64,000 nt of DNA, taken from NCBI GenBank assembly GCA_007748055.1, contig CP036279.1:4340001-4404000 (forward strand). Direction: 5' to 3'. Position numbers and translations under genes: made by a program. Positions 34,543 through 43,588 of this stretch are shown here, one piece after another. Position 1 is the first letter of the stretch. Each line of letters opens with the position of its first letter. The stretch is from Kolteria novifilia (GTDB lineage Bacteria > Planctomycetota > Planctomycetia > Kolteriales > Kolteriaceae). The notes under the pieces were generated by a model. The model ran no database searches. It was not told where the DNA came from and saw only the letters and a list, made by a program, of their open reading frames with translations.

Positions 34543-34632
34543 CAAGTGGCTCCCGCCCCTTCTCTTGTCTCGCCCTCGGCAATGATCGGCGGACGTTGGT
34601 TACCCCAGGTCTCTCAGTATTCTATCGGCAAT

Positions 34633-36993
34633 TTATCGGGAATCGGCCAAGGATCGTTCACTCTGTTCAAACGCTCGGAACGTCCCCTCCGTGACAAGAT
34701 AGACCGCCAAATCACGAATATTGAACTTTCGCTCGGCGAAGCTCTTGGTCGCTTGAGCGTGGAAATCGTCGTCAATGGCCCGAATCGGTTGCTTGGTCAT
34801 GTACTGGAAGAGCCGCTGCACGAAGTTCGCGTGCACTTCGGGGCTCTTCGCGAGGTAACGCGCCAGTTCCTCCGCGCCGTTGAACGACACCCGTTGATCG
34901 TCTTGCGTCAGGTAAGTTCCGCTGGCATCGACGCTCTTGCCCGACTCCTTGGTGCGATGAACGCCGACACCATCAAATTGCTCGAGTGCGAAGCCCAACT
35001 GGTTAATGGTGCGGTGGCACCGCATGCACTCGGCGGAGTTGGTCTGTAGCGCCACCCGCTCGCGAGTCGTCATACTCGGATGGAGGTCGACCGGCGTCGG
35101 CGCGATCGCGACTGGCGGCGGCTTGAGCACCCGGCCAAGCATGAACCGCGTCAGGAAGACACCGCGATGAATGGGCGAGGTTCCGTTGCGGTAAGCCAAC
35201 CCCGCGAGCATGTAGGGGTGCGTCAGCACACCGGATCGATTCTCCGGTTCCCACTTTTGAACTTTGCTGAAGTCGGCTTCCTCGCGCATCTTCACACCGT
35301 AATACTTGGCGAGCCGACCGTTGAGAAAGACCGAATCGGACAGCAACAACTCGCGGAAGTCCGCGTTGTCGCTGGCGACCACGTCGCCGATGAAGAGATC
35401 CAGGGAGGTACGCAAGTCGGCCGCCACCTGCTCATCGAAGCCGGGGAAAGCTTGGGGATCCTTGGCCAACCCATGCATCTGATTGAGCGCCAACCACTCG
35501 TGGAGAAACTCGCAAACCTTGGTCTGAGCGCGGGAATCCTTGACCATCCGCTTGGCTTGCTGCTCGATCTGCTGCCGCGTCTTTAGGTTGCCCTCCGCCG
35601 CCGCCTTGCGAAGCGGTTCGTCGGGCAGCGAATCCCAGAGCCCAAGGGAGAGCGACGTGGCGACCCCGTATTGATCCAGGGGGCCACGACCGGTCTCGAC
35701 GTAGAGGAAACGGGGCGACTTGAGGGTCAGCAGCACGATGCGTTTGACCGCCTCTTGCATGCTGGGAGCCTTGTCGACCGTCATCGCGAAGAGGTCGCGA
35801 TACTCCTTGGGCAACGGTCGGCGGAAAGCCCGCTCGGCGAACTGCTCGCTGAATGCCTTCACCTTCTTCTTGTCGGTGCCCTTGGCATACTTCTTCAGGT
35901 TCGACGCAACGTGGTCCGCCACTTCGAGGGCCGCGGCGGTGGTCGCGCGATCCCACTCGGGAGAAACCGCGTTGCCACGCTCGTATCCCATGCTCCGATC
36001 GTCGGGAGGAAACGGGGTTTCGAGAACAAACGTCTCGGAAACGGTCGTCGGCATCAAGCAATGTTTCGGGATGACCGTCTTCACCCCATGGGGCGGCACC
36101 CAGGAGAGCTTGACCGAGTAGTCCCACTCGCGGTGGGCGCTCATGTCGAGCCGCAGCGGGTAGGCTCGCCCGCCGATCAGGTCGATGGTCTTCTCATAGA
36201 CGTTGTCGCCGGTCTTGTGGACTTGACCGTCGATGAACTTCGCTTTGCGGTCGTTGATCCACAAGACGACGGAATTCTTGGACTCGAGCACAATGCGGTA
36301 GGTGCCGCTCTCGGGGGCGATAAGCGAGCCTTCCCAGCGAATGGCGAATCCTTGAACTTCCTTGTCCTTCGGCTTCTTTTTCTTCTCCGCGTCGGCGGGC
36401 TGGACGACGAGCGGCAAGGTCGGGTTGAATTCGCCGAAGTCGAAGTCGATCGCCGCGTCGCGACGTTCGAAAGCCTTCTTCTTGTGGTTGTGACGGTGGT
36501 CGCCGTAGTAGTGAGCCTTCAAGCCACGATCGTCGCTGACGACGGGAATGCCGCTAAAGCTTCCCAACAGATCGGCAACGATCTGGCGATGTTGTCGCAC
36601 CGTCAACCGCGAAAGCGAGAGCCTAGCCAGCTTGCTGCGTTCGCGGGCGACCGGCGAATAGAAGGTCTTGTGGATGTACTCGGCGACGGCGCGAGCGTTC
36701 TCCCCGACGCACTGGTCGGGATCCTCTTCCGGCATCGTCTCGGTGATGATCTTCGCTAGTTCCGAGATTGCCAGATCGCCCGTCAGGGGCGAATCGTAGT
36801 CGGAAGACCCCTCCCCGTTGCCGCCGTGACAGGACGCGCAGTGCTGCTTGTAGATTTTCGCTCCGTCGGCGGCATCGACCGTCGTGCGAGTGCTGAGCGT
36901 CAGTGTCGAGAGGGCGAGCACCGCGAACACGAAGCGAGAAAGATCCTTCGACGTAAGCACGGGGCTCCATTGATGTTGGGCGTCGTCAACCAT
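34633..36993 (-). CDS. PA14-containing DUF1592 cytochrome-type protein, second copy
   Basis: A 786-residue protein. N-terminal hydrophobic segment (RFVFAVLALSTLTLS), then a full cytochrome c domain about 45-115 with CASCH and a distal methionine region (TETMPEEDPDQCV). A PA14-like sugar-binding domain occupies about 165-320 (VLWINDRKAKFIDGQ). DUF1592 (about 460-590), DUF1588 with CMRCH (about 610-710) and DUF1585 (about 715-780) follow. The architecture differs from the copy at 7958-10639 in having PA14 and a longer N-terminal cytochrome. It probably works with the adjacent DUF1552 protein in the periplasm or on the cell surface. ATG 36993 gives a slightly long signal segment. Confidence 0.88.
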   Translation of the reverse strand: MVDDAQHQWSPVLTSKDLSRFVFAVLALSTLTLSTRTTVDAADGAKIYKQHCASCHGGNGEGSSDYDSPLTGDLAISELAKIITETMPEEDPDQCVGENARAVAEYIHKTFYSPVARERSKLARLSLSRLTVRQHRQIVADLLGSFSGIPVVSDDRGLKAHYYGDHRHNHKKKAFERRDAAIDFDFGEFNPTLPLVVQPADAEKKKKPKDKEVQGFAIRWEGSLIAPESGTYRIVLESKNSVVLWINDRKAKFIDGQVHKTGDNVYEKTIDLIGGRAYPLRLDMSAHREWDYSVKLSWVPPHGVKTVIPKHCLMPTTVSETFVLETPFPPDDRSMGYERGNAVSPEWDRATTAAALEVADHVASNLKKYAKGTDKKKVKAFSEQFAERAFRRPLPKEYRDLFAMTVDKAPSMQEAVKRIVLLTLKSPRFLYVETGRGPLDQYGVATSLSLGLWDSLPDEPLRKAAAEGNLKTRQQIEQQAKRMVKDSRAQTKVCEFLHEWLALNQMHGLAKDPQAFPGFDEQVAADLRTSLDLFIGDVVASDNADFRELLLSDSVFLNGRLAKYYGVKMREEADFSKVQKWEPENRSGVLTHPYMLAGLAYRNGTSPIHRGVFLTRFMLGRVLKPPPVAIAPTPVDLHPSMTTRERVALQTNSAECMRCHRTINQLGFALEQFDGVGVHRTKESGKSVDASGTYLTQDDQRVSFNGAEELARYLAKSPEVHANFVQRLFQYMTKQPIRAIDDDFHAQATKSFAERKFNIRDLAVYLVTEGTFRAFEQSERSLADSR

Positions 36994-37117
36994 GTCGGCA
37001 TTCCAAGGCGGGAATATCCAGAGGCCTAGGGAGGTAGGTTAGGCTGACTAAAGTATATCCTCTTTTTCCGCAATTGGAAAGGTCCACTCCCCCGACGGTC
37101 CAATCGATGGCAACTCG

Positions 37118-38206
37118 TCAGAACCGCAGCCCCGCCGAGAGTACGGCGCCGCCATCGGCGTTGAAATCGGGAAGCGTGTGATCGTACTCGATGCGGCGAT
37201 CGAAGACGTAGCCGGCCTCAAAGAAGTAGCGGAGTCCACCGCTCGCGAAGGGGGACGGATTCTGCCCTCCGGGAGCCGATTCCCACCCGGCGGTGAAGCG
37301 AAGCTCGCGGTAGGAAAAGACGTTGTTATCCCCATCGGACTCGCGAAACGCCCAAGTCCCGCCGCCGAGGCCTCCCGACAGAAAGAGCCACTGGGCGCGC
37401 TCGCCATTCTCGAGGATGCGGTAGGAGAGACGGGGCCTGGGAAAGATCAGATCGGCACGAAAACGGGGACTGGGCGTCCAGATCGCTCCCACGGCGGGCA
37501 ACGCCGGGATGTCCTCGCGACCGGTGATGATCGCCCCGACGGAGAACTTCCACTGCTCGCTATGGTTGAGCGTTCCGATCGCCATCCCGCCCACGCGCCA
37601 AGCGTCCCCGCTGGTGTTGTGGAAGTCGGTCACCAGGTTGGGCTGCACCGCGAGCATCAGCATCCAACGCTGACCAATCGGCCTCATTAGCGAGATGCCA
37701 AGCGAGATGTCGTAGACGTCCGAAGGCAAATCGACCCCGGTCGGAGCATCGAATGTCGCGACGGAGAACTTCGGGCTCAGCATGATGGGCGGGCCCTTCC
37801 CCGGAACCTTGATCGGCAGCGGTAACCGGGTGGAGGTCCTCATCGTGCCGTAGGAGAAGCCGTTGACCGTGGGCTCGCCCTCGACATCGAAGGTGGCTGA
37901 GGGTCTGAACTTACGTCGTCCCCCTGGAGCGACGGTCATCGGTGGAGTCTCGTCGAGCGGACCGAACTCCTCCGGGTTCTGAAGGGTGGCGTTTCGAAGC
38001 CCATCGCCCGCACCGTCCATGACCGGGGCGGCGCGGTCGGCGGTCTTGTAGGCCGACACCGCATCGGGATTTCCCATCGCTCGATCGGAAGAGTCCTTGT
38101 CGACCCCCTCGGCAATCGCGGAACGAACTCCAATAGCAACAAGGAGTAACGCCACAAACCCCGCGACACGGGATCGGCGGGGAGGTGGTAGGAGTAGGCT
38201 TCTCAT
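37118..38206 (-). CDS. Predicted outer-membrane beta-barrel protein
   Basis: A 362-residue protein with signal peptide (AGFVALLLVAIGVRSAIA). The mature region is beta-rich, with FSVATFDAPTGVDLPSDVYD and ISLGISLMRPIGQRWMLMLA, and ends in LSAGLRF with terminal Phe, as for barrels inserted by BamA. It is a paralogue of the protein at 31463-32668. It starts the minus-strand run that continues with the second DUF1592/DUF1552 pair 124 bp downstream, so it may be in the same transcript. ATG 38206 has GGGAGA 10 bp upstream. Confidence 0.72.
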   Translation of the reverse strand: MRSLLLPPPRRSRVAGFVALLLVAIGVRSAIAEGVDKDSSDRAMGNPDAVSAYKTADRAAPVMDGAGDGLRNATLQNPEEFGPLDETPPMTVAPGGRRKFRPSATFDVEGEPTVNGFSYGTMRTSTRLPLPIKVPGKGPPIMLSPKFSVATFDAPTGVDLPSDVYDISLGISLMRPIGQRWMLMLAVQPNLVTDFHNTSGDAWRVGGMAIGTLNHSEQWKFSVGAIITGREDIPALPAVGAIWTPSPRFRADLIFPRPRLSYRILENGERAQWLFLSGGLGGGTWAFRESDGDNNVFSYRELRFTAGWESAPGGQNPSPFASGGLRYFFEAGYVFDRRIEYDHTLPDFNADGGAVLSAGLRF

Positions 38207-38661
38207 CGAGACAATGTCTCCCCTGGACCGCGCAGTGGGTGAGCGTCACCCGACGAGGGTGAAAGCTCGCGGGTTCGCACAGCCCGCGCGTGGCGGCTCT
38301 GTTGACGAGCGAGGCCGGGGAGGAATGCCCGTCGACTCGTTTCACGACACCGATGCTCAAGGAAGCGGATTCAAGAGGAGTCTTTGGGTGACGCGGATAG
38401 CGGACAAGACGCATTCCTTCAACCCCGATCGTGGAGTTGCGGCCCGGTCGAGGGAACATTGCCACGACTGCCACCAGAGGGGACAAGGAAGAAGAAAAGG
38501 TATCGAGGGCAAAATCCTCGGTCGTGCGCTGGTCGGCAAGTTCGTTCCGTCTCGTTCCCTGACCGTGAGAAGGTTTGCCGAGTCATCAACTCTCTTCGCA
38601 TGCCCACGCGAGCGTGGACACGGCACCCAAGAGTTGCTGGGCGAAGAACTAACCAGGGACA
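38207..38661. other. Intergenic gap, 455 bp
   Basis: It contains a palindrome family A copy near 38597. No other structure or gene was seen; several short open frames lack any coding signal. Confidence 0.4.
38597..38628. repeat. Palindrome family A copy
   Basis: GCATGCCCACGCGAGCGTGG then ACACGGCACCC, an inverted repeat about 35 bp past the end of the minus-strand cyclic-nucleotide-binding gene. Confidence 0.65.
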
Positions 38662-39237
38662 CTAGAACAGATGCTCACCGAGGCTTCGGAAGAACTGGCG
38701 GACACGGTTGACCCGCTGCTCTTGCCCGGCGATGTCGTGCAGTTCCTTGATCTCGTCCTGGGTCTCGAGCAACCGCTGCTGCACCCACGCGAGACGCTGC
38801 GAGACGATGCGTCCCAGATTGACGCCGATGCGAAGCGCGGTCAGGTTGTTCTCGCTCTGCTTGCGTTCGAAGATGTCGAGCGGAAGATGAGCCGCGGTGA
38901 TGTCGGTCAGCGAGCGGACCGTGGCGCTTCGCACCCCGGCGGTCAGTAGACCCATCTCGCCGATTACCGACGGGGCCTCCAAGCCGCGAACCTCATGCTC
39001 CCCCGCCCCGGTCTTGACGATGATCTCGACGGCACCGTCGATCAGGACGAAACAGCCGCACGCTTGAGACCCCTGGACCAAGAGATCGCGTTCGGGGGGC
39101 AACTCGACGAACTGGAACCAGTCGGCCGCTTCGACGACTTGCTCCTCGGTGAGCCCTTCGAATGCGGGCGTTCCCGGGAGGAACCTCATCAGAGCCGCAC
39201 CGCGTTCTTCGTTCTCGATCTTTTCTGGCTCACTCAT
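38662..39237 (-). CDS. Cyclic nucleotide-binding domain protein, no DNA-binding domain
   Basis: A 191-residue soluble protein. A CRP/PKA-type cNMP-binding beta-roll lies at about 15-130 (RDLLVQGSQACGCFVLIDGA, SVIGEMGLLTAGVRSATVRS with the phosphate-binding cassette position GEMGLL...RSATV). It is followed by long helices (about 135-190) likely to form a coiled coil. No helix-turn-helix is present, so it is not a CRP-type regulator. It may bind cAMP or c-di-nucleotides and regulate a partner, perhaps the AI-2E transporter encoded 105 bp upstream on the same strand. ATG 39237 follows GGAG. Confidence 0.82.
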   Translation of the reverse strand: MSEPEKIENEERGAALMRFLPGTPAFEGLTEEQVVEAADWFQFVELPPERDLLVQGSQACGCFVLIDGAVEIIVKTGAGEHEVRGLEAPSVIGEMGLLTAGVRSATVRSLTDITAAHLPLDIFERKQSENNLTALRIGVNLGRIVSQRLAWVQQRLLETQDEIKELHDIAGQEQRVNRVRQFFRSLGEHLF

Positions 39238-39342
39238 CCGTCACACTCCAACGCGATGCTCAAAGCTGTGCCATGACGTCGGCGCCTCGCCCGACGGGTC
39301 GTCGGGGCGATGCTCGCCGGGCGTGGAATCGACCGCTCTTCG

Positions 39343-41271
39343 CTACGCCGGTTCAAGCTGGGAGGATTCCGCCTCGGTTTCCGGCGCGTGCGCACCGCGG
39401 GCTGGTTCCCAGATTCCCGGTATCGGCTCGTCGAGGATGACGATCCGCAAGATGTAGACCGCCACGGGGACGCCGAGCAGCAGTCCCCAAATTCCGAAGA
39501 AGCGTTCGCCTATTGCCAGGATCGCAATCACGAATACCGGATGCAAGTGCAGCATGTTCCCAACGATCTTCGGATTGAGCATGCTCGTTTCGATGAAATG
39601 GATCACGCAGATCCAAACGATTGCGGCGAGGGCCAACCAGATCGATCCGTCCGGTTGCGCCACCGCCATCAACGCGATCGGGACGCTCGAGAGAATGATC
39701 CCAATCACCGGAACGAAGCTGAAGAGAAAAACGATCGTCGAGAGAAAGAACGCGTTGTCGATCCCCAGAATCCACAGCCCGATGAACGTCAACACCGCGT
39801 TGCACGAGGAGATCATCCCCTGCGCCTGGAAGGAACGACCGATCAGCCGCGCGAACGCGACCAATCCGGGCGTGATTTCCGCGTAGATATGCCGAATTCG
39901 CGAAGATCGCAGCCGATGGGCACCCTTGCGGAGGTTCGGCATGTCGAAGGTGATGAAAAAGCTCAGCAGTAGCGCCATGCCCAGTTCGATCGGGACGGTG
40001 ATGATGTAGCGGGCGGCCTGTCGAACCCATTCGAGCATCCACTCGAAGACATAGTTGACGTCGGTCCGCAAGTGCTGTTGCAGCGAAAGGGCTGTCGGAT
40101 CGCTCGTCCACCAGTCGTTGGCGAGCTCCGCTTGCGCGGTGCGTTCGAAGTCCTGCTGGATCGCTTCGGCGCTCTCCTTGGAGTCGAGATCCTTCTGTGC
40201 TTGAAGCACCTTGCGGAACTCGGCTTGGCCCTTCGGATAGGCCTCCTTGAGCGATTCGAACGTGTCGAAGGTGTACGAGTAGACGTTCGGCTGCTGCTCG
40301 CGCTGGGCCTCGTAGAAGTTTCGTAAGGCCTCTTTGTAGCCTTTGGATGCCCGCAGCGCCTTGAGCCGGCGGTGGACCGTGTCGAGTTCCCACTCCTTGA
40401 CCAGCTCGTTGTACGTCACCTCGTCGCGCTTAATATCCTCGAGAATCCGGCGGCGGATCTCCTCGTCGCGACGCTGCACGAAGTCCGACTTGAGCCGCAG
40501 ATTCGACAAACGCCGCGCCGCCTCGGCCCCCTCGAACTGGGCCATCCACTCATTGAGATAGACATTGCGATGCTTGCTGAAGATCTCGGGAGCCTTCTCC
40601 TCGAGAAACCACTCGTCGAACTCCCGAGCGACTTTCCCGCCCTGAGTGATCGCGACGTTGAGCCGACGCATCTCCGAGCTGTCGTATTGGGCCTCGAACT
40701 CCGACTCGAGGGTCGCTTCGAGCGAGGGAAAGTGCTGGTAGAGTCCCTTGCCGTACTTGCCCGATTCCTTGAACTCCTGGAGTCCCGCGTCGAACTCGTC
40801 ACTCCCCTCGCGGCCGTACTTGCGATGGAAAAGGTAGACGCCCACGGTGCGATTGAGCATCCGCGTGAACTCGAGTTGCGGATTGACCCGGCTAATCCGC
40901 CCCATCAGGGCTTGGGTCTGGTCGACCAGCGTCGGGGCCATGAAGGCGCCGAGGATGAAGATGAGCAGGAAAAACCCGAAGAAACACGCGAGCGTCAGCC
41001 CTCGCTCGAGCCAGGGATTCTCCTCCTCCGGCGAGAGCCGCTTGATCGCGGCGTTGACCACCGACCGAATGACGTACGAGAGCATGAACGTCATGAAGAT
41101 GAGGAAGAAGAAGTTTCGCAAGATGTAGACGGCCAGCAGGAAGGTGCCCCAAATGAGCACCTTTCCCCAAGGAACGCTCCGCCAAGTCGGCGAGAGGTCT
41201 TGGTACACGACCGGTTCCGGTGACGCTTGTTGATTGACCGCCGCGTCCGTCGATTGGTTTGGTTCCGCCAT
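39343..41271 (-). CDS. AI-2E family transporter with about 285-residue insertion
   Basis: A 642-residue membrane protein. Two N-terminal helices (about 36-70) and a third (about 88-112) are followed by an unusual hydrophilic, helix-rich insertion of about 285 residues (about 116-400). After it come five or so helices typical of AI-2E/TqsA/PerM proteins (GMALLLSFFITFDMPNLRKG, SFVPVIGIILSSVPIALM, WGLLLGVPVAVYILRI). Normal family members are about 350-380 residues. The insertion, rich in Lys/Glu/Arg and Gln, may form a long coiled coil on one side of the membrane. Start ATG 41271 follows AGAGGG; ATG 41316 is also open. The neighbour with a cNMP-binding domain may be a partner. Confidence 0.83.
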   Translation of the reverse strand: MAEPNQSTDAAVNQQASPEPVVYQDLSPTWRSVPWGKVLIWGTFLLAVYILRNFFFLIFMTFMLSYVIRSVVNAAIKRLSPEEENPWLERGLTLACFFGFFLLIFILGAFMAPTLVDQTQALMGRISRVNPQLEFTRMLNRTVGVYLFHRKYGREGSDEFDAGLQEFKESGKYGKGLYQHFPSLEATLESEFEAQYDSSEMRRLNVAITQGGKVAREFDEWFLEEKAPEIFSKHRNVYLNEWMAQFEGAEAARRLSNLRLKSDFVQRRDEEIRRRILEDIKRDEVTYNELVKEWELDTVHRRLKALRASKGYKEALRNFYEAQREQQPNVYSYTFDTFESLKEAYPKGQAEFRKVLQAQKDLDSKESAEAIQQDFERTAQAELANDWWTSDPTALSLQQHLRTDVNYVFEWMLEWVRQAARYIITVPIELGMALLLSFFITFDMPNLRKGAHRLRSSRIRHIYAEITPGLVAFARLIGRSFQAQGMISSCNAVLTFIGLWILGIDNAFFLSTIVFLFSFVPVIGIILSSVPIALMAVAQPDGSIWLALAAIVWICVIHFIETSMLNPKIVGNMLHLHPVFVIAILAIGERFFGIWGLLLGVPVAVYILRIVILDEPIPGIWEPARGAHAPETEAESSQLEPA

Positions 41272-41445
41272 AACCCTCTGACCGATCTTCGAGATGGATT
41301 GTTCGCGACTCCCCATGTTGGGTCATAGGGAACGAACGGGATCGGACCAGGGACCGGTGGCGGAAGCTCCCCGAGATCGCCCGACACGCCGCGCGAGGAG
41401 TCACTTCGAGCGGGACTGAAATCGCGTCGCTGAGACCAACGAGTT

Positions 41446-42024
41446 CTACGCGGCCTTGCTCGGTTTCTTCGTGCGGAAGAGCTTGCGGCCCCAAATCATC
41501 ACCGCTCCCAAGAGAGCGATCGCGATCAAGATCGTCCACATGTACTCCTGGATGGACGAGATCAAGATGGTCGCGATTCCAATGAAGGCCCCGACAATGA
41601 TGAACATCCAGTCGAAGTGGACTCCCGCGAGGAAGGCGGCGAGCGAAATCACCGTCAGGATCGAGAAGCCGGCTTCATTCCGGTTCATGTTTCCCTGGGC
41701 TTCGAGCATGAGCATCAGGCGAACCGCGATCAGAAGGCCAAGCCAGTGGAGGGCCTGCCGAGCGATCATCGGCCAGATGTTCCGATGCGTGCCCCGAAAG
41801 CTAACGATCGCCATGACGATGCTGATCACGCCGAAGATCGGAACCATCACCATCCAGTAGGTGTCGGACTGATCGCGATCGTAGTCGGTCAGCGCGAGCC
41901 CGATGAGACACAGCACGAGCATCGTGATGCAGAGCCCGACGCGGGTGTACCACTTGCGGCGATCACTGACGTGATGAATGATCACTTCGTCGCGTGAGAG
42001 AGAGGTATCGGCGGAGGCATGCAT
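41446..42024 (-). CDS. Small multi-pass membrane protein of unknown function
   Basis: A 192-residue protein with about six transmembrane segments (VGLCITMLVLCLIGLALTDY, MVMVPIFGVISIVMAIVSF, LGLLIAVRLMLMLEAQG and others) and a basic tail ending in FRTKKPSKAA. I do not recognise a family. It is 174 bp upstream of the AI-2E transporter on the same strand, so the two may be co-transcribed. The region upstream carries a 25-bp tandem repeat. Confidence 0.75.
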   Translation of the reverse strand: MHASADTSLSRDEVIIHHVSDRRKWYTRVGLCITMLVLCLIGLALTDYDRDQSDTYWMVMVPIFGVISIVMAIVSFRGTHRNIWPMIARQALHWLGLLIAVRLMLMLEAQGNMNRNEAGFSILTVISLAAFLAGVHFDWMFIIVGAFIGIATILISSIQEYMWTILIAIALLGAVMIWGRKLFRTKKPSKAA

Positions 42025-42736
42025 CGCTCAAGAATCCTTGTGCTCGGTCACGTCGACGAGAAGTTCGAGTCTATTGATCGCCCCGAACGAGGCTCGGATT
42101 GATCGCCCCAAACGAGGCTCGGATTGATCGCCCCGAACGAGGCTCGGATTGATCGCCCCGAACGAGGCTCGGATTGATCGCCCCGAACGAGGCTCCGAAG
42201 TCGGCTCAGTCCCTCGTCTCTCTGTAATTTAAGGCAGACCCATCCCGATTTCCACGAGACACTTCGGGACACCTGATCGATCACCAACCCGTTCAGCGAT
42301 TGATGCTTAGCGGACGCGCCGGACGATTCAACCGAGATTGAGATCGCCCGTTTCCCGCCGCGACACGACTTCGAATCGTTCCTCCTCGTATCGAACACTC
42401 ACCGCGAGCCATGGAGTCGCTCGGAGTGGGCGTCAATCCGGGAAGGCGATGCATGGGAAAGGGCCCCAAAGACGATCGTCGCGAACGGAGCCAGTCCGCT
42501 CCCTCCACGCGGTCACTCGTCGCGCCGCCGCCCATCTTTCGGGGGAAGCTCCCCCAACGAGGCAGGTCCCCCGATGCTACCTCGCTTCGGCGAACCGCCC
42601 CAGTTCCTCGTCTCGCTTCCTCCGAGCCGACAAACCGACCGCCGAAGTTTCGGAATTGACCTTCTTGCGAAATCGAGAGGCCGTATAGGGGACGTCGACT
42701 CAAAGGACCAACTCCGCAGGGAGAAGGAAAGCCCGT
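42025..42736. other. Divergent intergenic region with 25-bp tandem repeat
   Basis: 712 bp between the small membrane protein gene and parA. It holds the tandem array described separately. TTGACC at 42656 and TATAGG at 42684 might serve parA, but their 22-bp spacing is too long. No gene is supported; antisense open frames over parA are ignored. Confidence 0.45.
42076..42198. repeat. Five tandem copies of a 25-bp repeat
   Basis: GATCGCCCCGAACGAGGCTC then GGATT repeats exactly every 25 bp at 42076, 42101, 42126, 42151 and 42176, with only one or two base changes. It sits about 50 bp upstream of the start of the small membrane protein gene and may be a binding array or simply a variable repeat. 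Confidence 0.9.
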
Positions 42737-43588
42737 ATGCGCCGAATTGTGCTGATGAATCAAAAGGGAGGCGTCGGCAAGACCACGACGACCGTCAATC
42801 TCGCCGCCGGGCTGGCGCGGGCGGGCAAACGGGTCCGGGTGGTCGATCTCGATCCCCAAGCCCATTCCACGACCCATCTTGGGATCGAGCCCGATCCCAA
42901 CATGCTGACCGTCTACGACGTCCTGACCCGCAACGAACCCCTTGCGAAGGTCCGGCATGAAGTCTCCGAGAACCTGGAGATCATGCCGAGCGACATCAAC
43001 CTCGCCGCCGCCGAGGTCGAATTGGCGGGCGTCGTCGGACGCGAATTGATTCTCCGCGATCGGTTCGAGGAAGACGATCAGCACTGCGACTACATCCTGA
43101 TGGACTGCCCTCCCTCGCTCGGCGTGCTCACGCTCAACGCATTGACCGCCGCCACGGAGGTCTTCGTGCCGCTCCAACCCCACTTCCTGGCGCTGCACGG
43201 CATGAGCAAGCTCTTCGAGACGGTCCAACTAGTCGCCCGACGACTCAACCCATCGCTGGTCATCTCCGGCATCGTCCTATGCTTGTACGAGTCAGGGACG
43301 CGACTTTCCGCGGAAGTCCTCAACGACTTGGAAGCCTTCCTCAGTCAAGCACGGGCCCTGGGAAGGCAGACTCCGTGGAGTGGCGCTCGCGTCTTCCCCT
43401 CCCGCGTCCGCCGCAACATCAAGCTGGCCGAGAGCGCGAGTTTCGGCCGGCCGATCTTCGACTACGACCCCTCTTCCAACGGGGCCCGCGACTACGACTC
43501 GCTGGTCCGCGACGTCCTGCAGCAAGAAGAGGAACTCGGGCTCGGTGGCGACAACGCCGGCGACCAACCGCAAGCGAAAGCCGCCTAG
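42737..43588 (+). CDS. Orphan ParA/Soj-type ATPase
   Basis: A 283-residue protein. Deviant Walker A NQKGGVGKTTTT with signature Lys10 and Lys15, then RVVDLDPQAHSTTHLG, Walker B ILMDCPPSLGVLTLNA, and VFPSRVRRNIKLAESASFGR. These are the features of dimerising, DNA-binding ParA ATPases. It positions chromosomes, plasmids or large protein assemblies by ATP-dependent waves. No parB or parS-like gene is adjacent, so it may position a protein machine; the next gene is the kinase-tubulin fusion. ATG 42737 follows GGAGAAGGAAAG. Confidence 0.9.
   Translation: MRRIVLMNQKGGVGKTTTTVNLAAGLARAGKRVRVVDLDPQAHSTTHLGIEPDPNMLTVYDVLTRNEPLAKVRHEVSENLEIMPSDINLAAAEVELAGVVGRELILRDRFEEDDQHCDYILMDCPPSLGVLTLNALTAATEVFVPLQPHFLALHGMSKLFETVQLVARRLNPSLVISGIVLCLYESGTRLSAEVLNDLEAFLSQARALGRQTPWSGARVFPSRVRRNIKLAESASFGRPIFDYDPSSNGARDYDSLVRDVLQQEEELGLGGDNAGDQPQAKAA

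Noticed and set aside
33259-35049. 596-codon plus-strand open frame over DUF1552 and DUF1592
   Set aside because: It is antisense to two well-supported genes and crosses their boundary.
42076-42198. CRISPR-like array
   Set aside because: The 25-bp repeats are adjacent without unique spacers, and no cas genes are present.
42293-43228. 311-codon minus-strand open frame over parA
   Set aside because: The plus strand carries the full ParA motifs; the minus frame has none.
42737-43588. Complete ParAB partition locus
   Set aside because: No parB gene or parS-like cluster lies nearby; only an orphan ParA is supported.
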